Source: Paenibacillus chitinolyticus NBRC 15660
GTDB lineage: Bacteria > Bacillota > Bacilli > Paenibacillales > NBRC-103111
Length of the DNA: 64,000 nucleotides
Direction of reading: 5' to 3'
NCBI RefSeq assembly: GCF_000739915.1
Contig: NZ_BBJT01000006.1
Coordinates: forward strand, 248,001-312,000
The notes under the pieces were generated by a model that saw only the letters and a list, made by a program, of their open reading frames with translations, did not search any database and was not told the origin of the DNA. Each line of letters starts with the position of its first letter. Position 1 is the first letter of the stretch. Positions 60,032 through 64,000 of the stretch are shown here, one piece after another. Made by a program: the position numbers and the translations under genes.

Positions 60032-60195
60032 AAAAAAATCCCGCCCTTTCCTCCCAGCATATTATCCCATTTTGCATAGCTTGATGCTCCGTTATAGGAA
60101 GGATATATTGTAATACTATCATTAGGCAACAAAAATCTCGCAGACCCTTCGAATTTAACAGACACAGAATTTGCAACTTTGTGACCGGATCTGAT
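60028..60195 (-). pseudogene. Remnant of an Rhs toxin tip
   Basis: In the frame ending at TGA 60028-60030 the minus strand reads SGHKVANSVSVKFEGSARF, then NDSITIYPSYNGASSYAKW to GGKGGIFL. SGHK at its start matches the DPSGH junction of Rhs cores, and the adjoining bases (GATCCGGTCAC) look like a DPSGH codon set with a few bases lost. There is no start codon and no Rhs core left. The stop overlaps the start of the immunity-like gene. Confidence 0.5.
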
Positions 60196-60241
60196 TTAAG
60201 CACTCATTATAATGAACGAAGCAAGCAAAGAGCACGCAAAA

Positions 60242-60282
60242 AAGCGCCCCGTCCCCGGTTTAACACCGGGAACAGGCCGCCT
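60242..60282 (-). terminator. Terminator after the M4 protease gene
   Basis: GC-rich hairpin around the loop at about 60260-60265 (CCCGGT/ACCGGG core), followed on the minus strand by TTTTTTG. Confidence 0.75.
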
Positions 60283-60296
60283 TTTAACTTTATATC

Positions 60297-62609
<2,313 letters not shown>

Positions 62610-62752
62610 TCATCATTCATCTCCCATCATTTTTTTACTGCAAGGCTTTTCAACCCCGTTGTGATAACGCTTTCAAAACACTCCCCTTTCAAAAAACTCA
62701 TTATCTCAAATCTCTATGTTAGTTAAACCGGATGCACGCATGGAATGGCACA

Positions 62753-62793
62753 AAAAAACAGCCATTTTCAGATCGTTAGTTAATCTTGGCTGC
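62753..62793 (-). promoter_or_regulatory. Leader hairpin with T-run (attenuator) before the protease gene
   Basis: CAGCCA (62788-62793 complement) and TGGCTG (62760-62765 complement) enclose an inner AGAT/ATCT stem and are followed on the minus strand by seven T residues. It lies about 40 nt after the predicted start of transcription and 145 nt before the start codon, so most transcripts could stop here unless relieved. Confidence 0.5.
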
Positions 62794-62839
62794 GATTTCA
62801 TTGGTAAATATGTAATTATTATGTTATTTTTACAATTTC

Positions 62840-62868
62840 ATAATACTATCGGTTTTGCGAGTTGTCAA
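62840..62868 (-). promoter_or_regulatory. Strong sigma-A-type promoter of the protease gene
   Basis: TTGACA (62863-62868), 17 bp, TATTAT (62840-62845) on the minus strand. The leader is about 224 nt long and contains the hairpin at 62753-62793; no gene lies in it. Confidence 0.75.
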
Positions 62869-62987
62869 TTGACCGCGGGTTGAATTTGAGAAAAAAATTT
62901 TTTAGTTGAGAAGGAATATTTTTAAAAGAGAGCTGCCAATTGAGGCTGTAGAACCTGCCGGATCTAGAAGATACACGCTCAACCGGC

Positions 62988-63245
62988 CTACAAACAAACA
63001 TGCATAATCTTTTTCGCGATATCAAGTGTTTGTTCGCTTTGTGTATAAAAACGTTCAAATTCTTGGTTGAATACTTCGTTTATTGTTTCCCTTAATGCAA
63101 GAAGGGTCAGGCCCGTTTTTTGTTCGCTTATAAATTCAACAATATATTCCACTTCAAAAGAATACTCATCATCCAGTAAGGGCTCAATTTCAATGGGATT
63201 CCATTCATTAATGATCTCTTGGATTTTGTAAAAATTCGCGGTCAC
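62988..63245 (-). CDS. DUF1871-like small protein
   Basis: An 85-residue protein from GTG at 63245 (AAGGAGGAGAA upstream). EIINEWNPIEIEPLLDDEYSFEVEYIV and a helical C-terminus with FERFYTQSEQTLDIAKKI fit the DUF1871 pattern (WDPi, DEY, IA near the end). Function unknown; such proteins also occur near toxin loci. Confidence 0.6.
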   Translation of the reverse strand: MTANFYKIQEIINEWNPIEIEPLLDDEYSFEVEYIVEFISEQKTGLTLLALRETINEVFNQEFERFYTQSEQTLDIAKKIMHVCL

Positions 63246-63408
63246 AGTTCTCCTCCTTGAATTTTTTGATGACACCACTTATTTGCTGTACATTTCCAGC
63301 CTATCTCTATCGAAGAACGGCAAGGCAGATACGCTCATTGCTCCAAATTCCAAAAAATTATCCCGAGCTTGTGTAAGTGTAACCGGACAAATGTCGTAAC
63401 CAAAATAG

Positions 63409-64000
63409 TTATGGCTTCATCTTGATGAGTTTAGTTGCTTTATTAAATAAAACCGTCTTTATTTTCTTATTTTTATCCCCTTTATTTGGAAGTCTAAATA
63501 GCGGTAATGCGCTGCACTCTATCAATTCTTGGGCAAGGGCATCCTCAATAAGTTTGTAATTCTCATATTCGAACAATTTTAATAGTTCACTTTCTGATAG
63601 CGGAAATTTGCCTTTGATTTTTGATCTTATCCTGTTAGAATAAATCTCTTTCTCAATAATTTTACTATCAAAACTTCTCTTTAATTTTTCGAACTGGTTC
63701 TCGCTTATTCGATCCTCTTTTAACATTTTCACAATTAGGCTCTCAAGTGCCAAAAACGATGTTTTCTTGTAATCTTCAAGAATTTGTTCCACTAAGCTGC
63801 CTTCTACCGACTCGTTGGCTTGCTCTTTAATTTTTAGACCGTAATATTTGTAGATAATATGTTCCTTAGCTTCATTTGTCGTTTTCAGCTCATCCAGTAC
63901 AAGGTAGAGACCGAAAATAGCCTCATTTGATAAATCGCCGAAAATTCCAGCGGCATCTCTAACTGATAAATTTGAAAACAGGCTTTGTACTTTGTGATAA
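63409..64000 (-). CDS. Unknown protein, partial (N-terminus outside window)
   Basis: The frame is open from the right edge to the stop at 63409, giving at least 197 residues. It is helical and lysine-rich, with VRDAAGIFGDLSNEAIFGLY near the edge and KIKGKFPLSESELLKLFEYENY later. A GTG at 63792 is internal, not the start. No family recognised. Confidence 0.55.
   Translation of the reverse strand, partial: YHKVQSLFSNLSVRDAAGIFGDLSNEAIFGLYLVLDELKTTNEAKEHIIYKYYGLKIKEQANESVEGSLVEQILEDYKKTSFLALESLIVKMLKEDRISENQFEKLKRSFDSKIIEKEIYSNRIRSKIKGKFPLSESELLKLFEYENYKLIEDALAQELIECSALPLFRLPNKGDKNKKIKTVLFNKATKLIKMKP

Overview
The window looks like a chromosomal segment of a spore-forming, Gram-positive bacterium of the Paenibacillaceae (Paenibacillus-like). 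The reasons are the GC-rich gene backbone with strong AGGAGG-type ribosome binding sites and frequent TTG/GTG starts, a cotH spore-coat kinase beside a repeat-rich coat-like gene, a KinB-like sensor kinase, lipoprotein-based ABC importers, a thermolysin-type protease with FN3 and chitin-binding-like modules, and a large secreted Rhs/YD-repeat protein. No rRNA, tRNA or CRISPR array was recognised.

Layout. 1-4.4 kb: L-fucose (or related sugar) catabolism, with fucU, fucI and a sugar kinase on the minus strand, divergent from a LacI-type regulator, and two matching palindromic operators. 4.4-6.2 kb: cotH and a CotG-like low-complexity gene. 6.4-28.3 kb: a sulfur-scavenging region. It holds a metNIQ-type importer; a divergent NtaA-type flavin monooxygenase; a long minus-strand operon (21.8 down to 10.5 kb) that matches the B. 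subtilis ytmI-tcyJKLMN-ytmO-ytnJ-hipO logic for S-alkylcysteine salvage, with added genes for a SolA-like oxidase, a DinB-fold protein, an OsmC protein and a cysteine-synthase-like enzyme; and a short sulfonate operon (ssuA, ssuC, tauD-like) that lacks its own ATPase. Three of these operons begin with a sigma-A-like promoter followed by a leader that contains an intrinsic terminator, yet none shows a SAM-I or T-box signature.

28.5-30.6 kb: a TetR regulator and a membrane sensor kinase. 30.7-39.8 kb: a cluster of poorly understood families (M29-like aminopeptidase, AroM, DUF1177, DUF917, OPT transporter, EamA exporter, Asp/Glu/hydantoin racemase, PucR regulator). It is probably an import and ring-opening pathway for a peptide-like or hydantoin-like compound, and is the best candidate for an undescribed metabolic system here.

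40-60 kb: an AT-rich island of polymorphic-toxin material. It carries a block of small immunity-like genes, an orphan Rhs C-terminal toxin module whose core is broken by a TAG codon, a RelE/ParE-type toxin-antitoxin pair, an IS110 transposase, remnants of a small plasmid or phage (frameshifted gene II/X replication protein, two HTH regulators with visible operator repeats), a complete 1742-residue secreted Rhs protein whose tip resembles polymorphic toxin type 44, and three further secreted or accessory modules (GBS Bsp-like, LamG, CBM-like). A second toxin-tip remnant sits just upstream of a membrane-anchored immunity-like gene. Related hairpin terminators recur at the ends of these modules. 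60.3-62.9 kb: an M4 protease with a promoter and leader attenuator. 63-64 kb: a DUF1871-like gene and a partial unknown gene running off the right edge.
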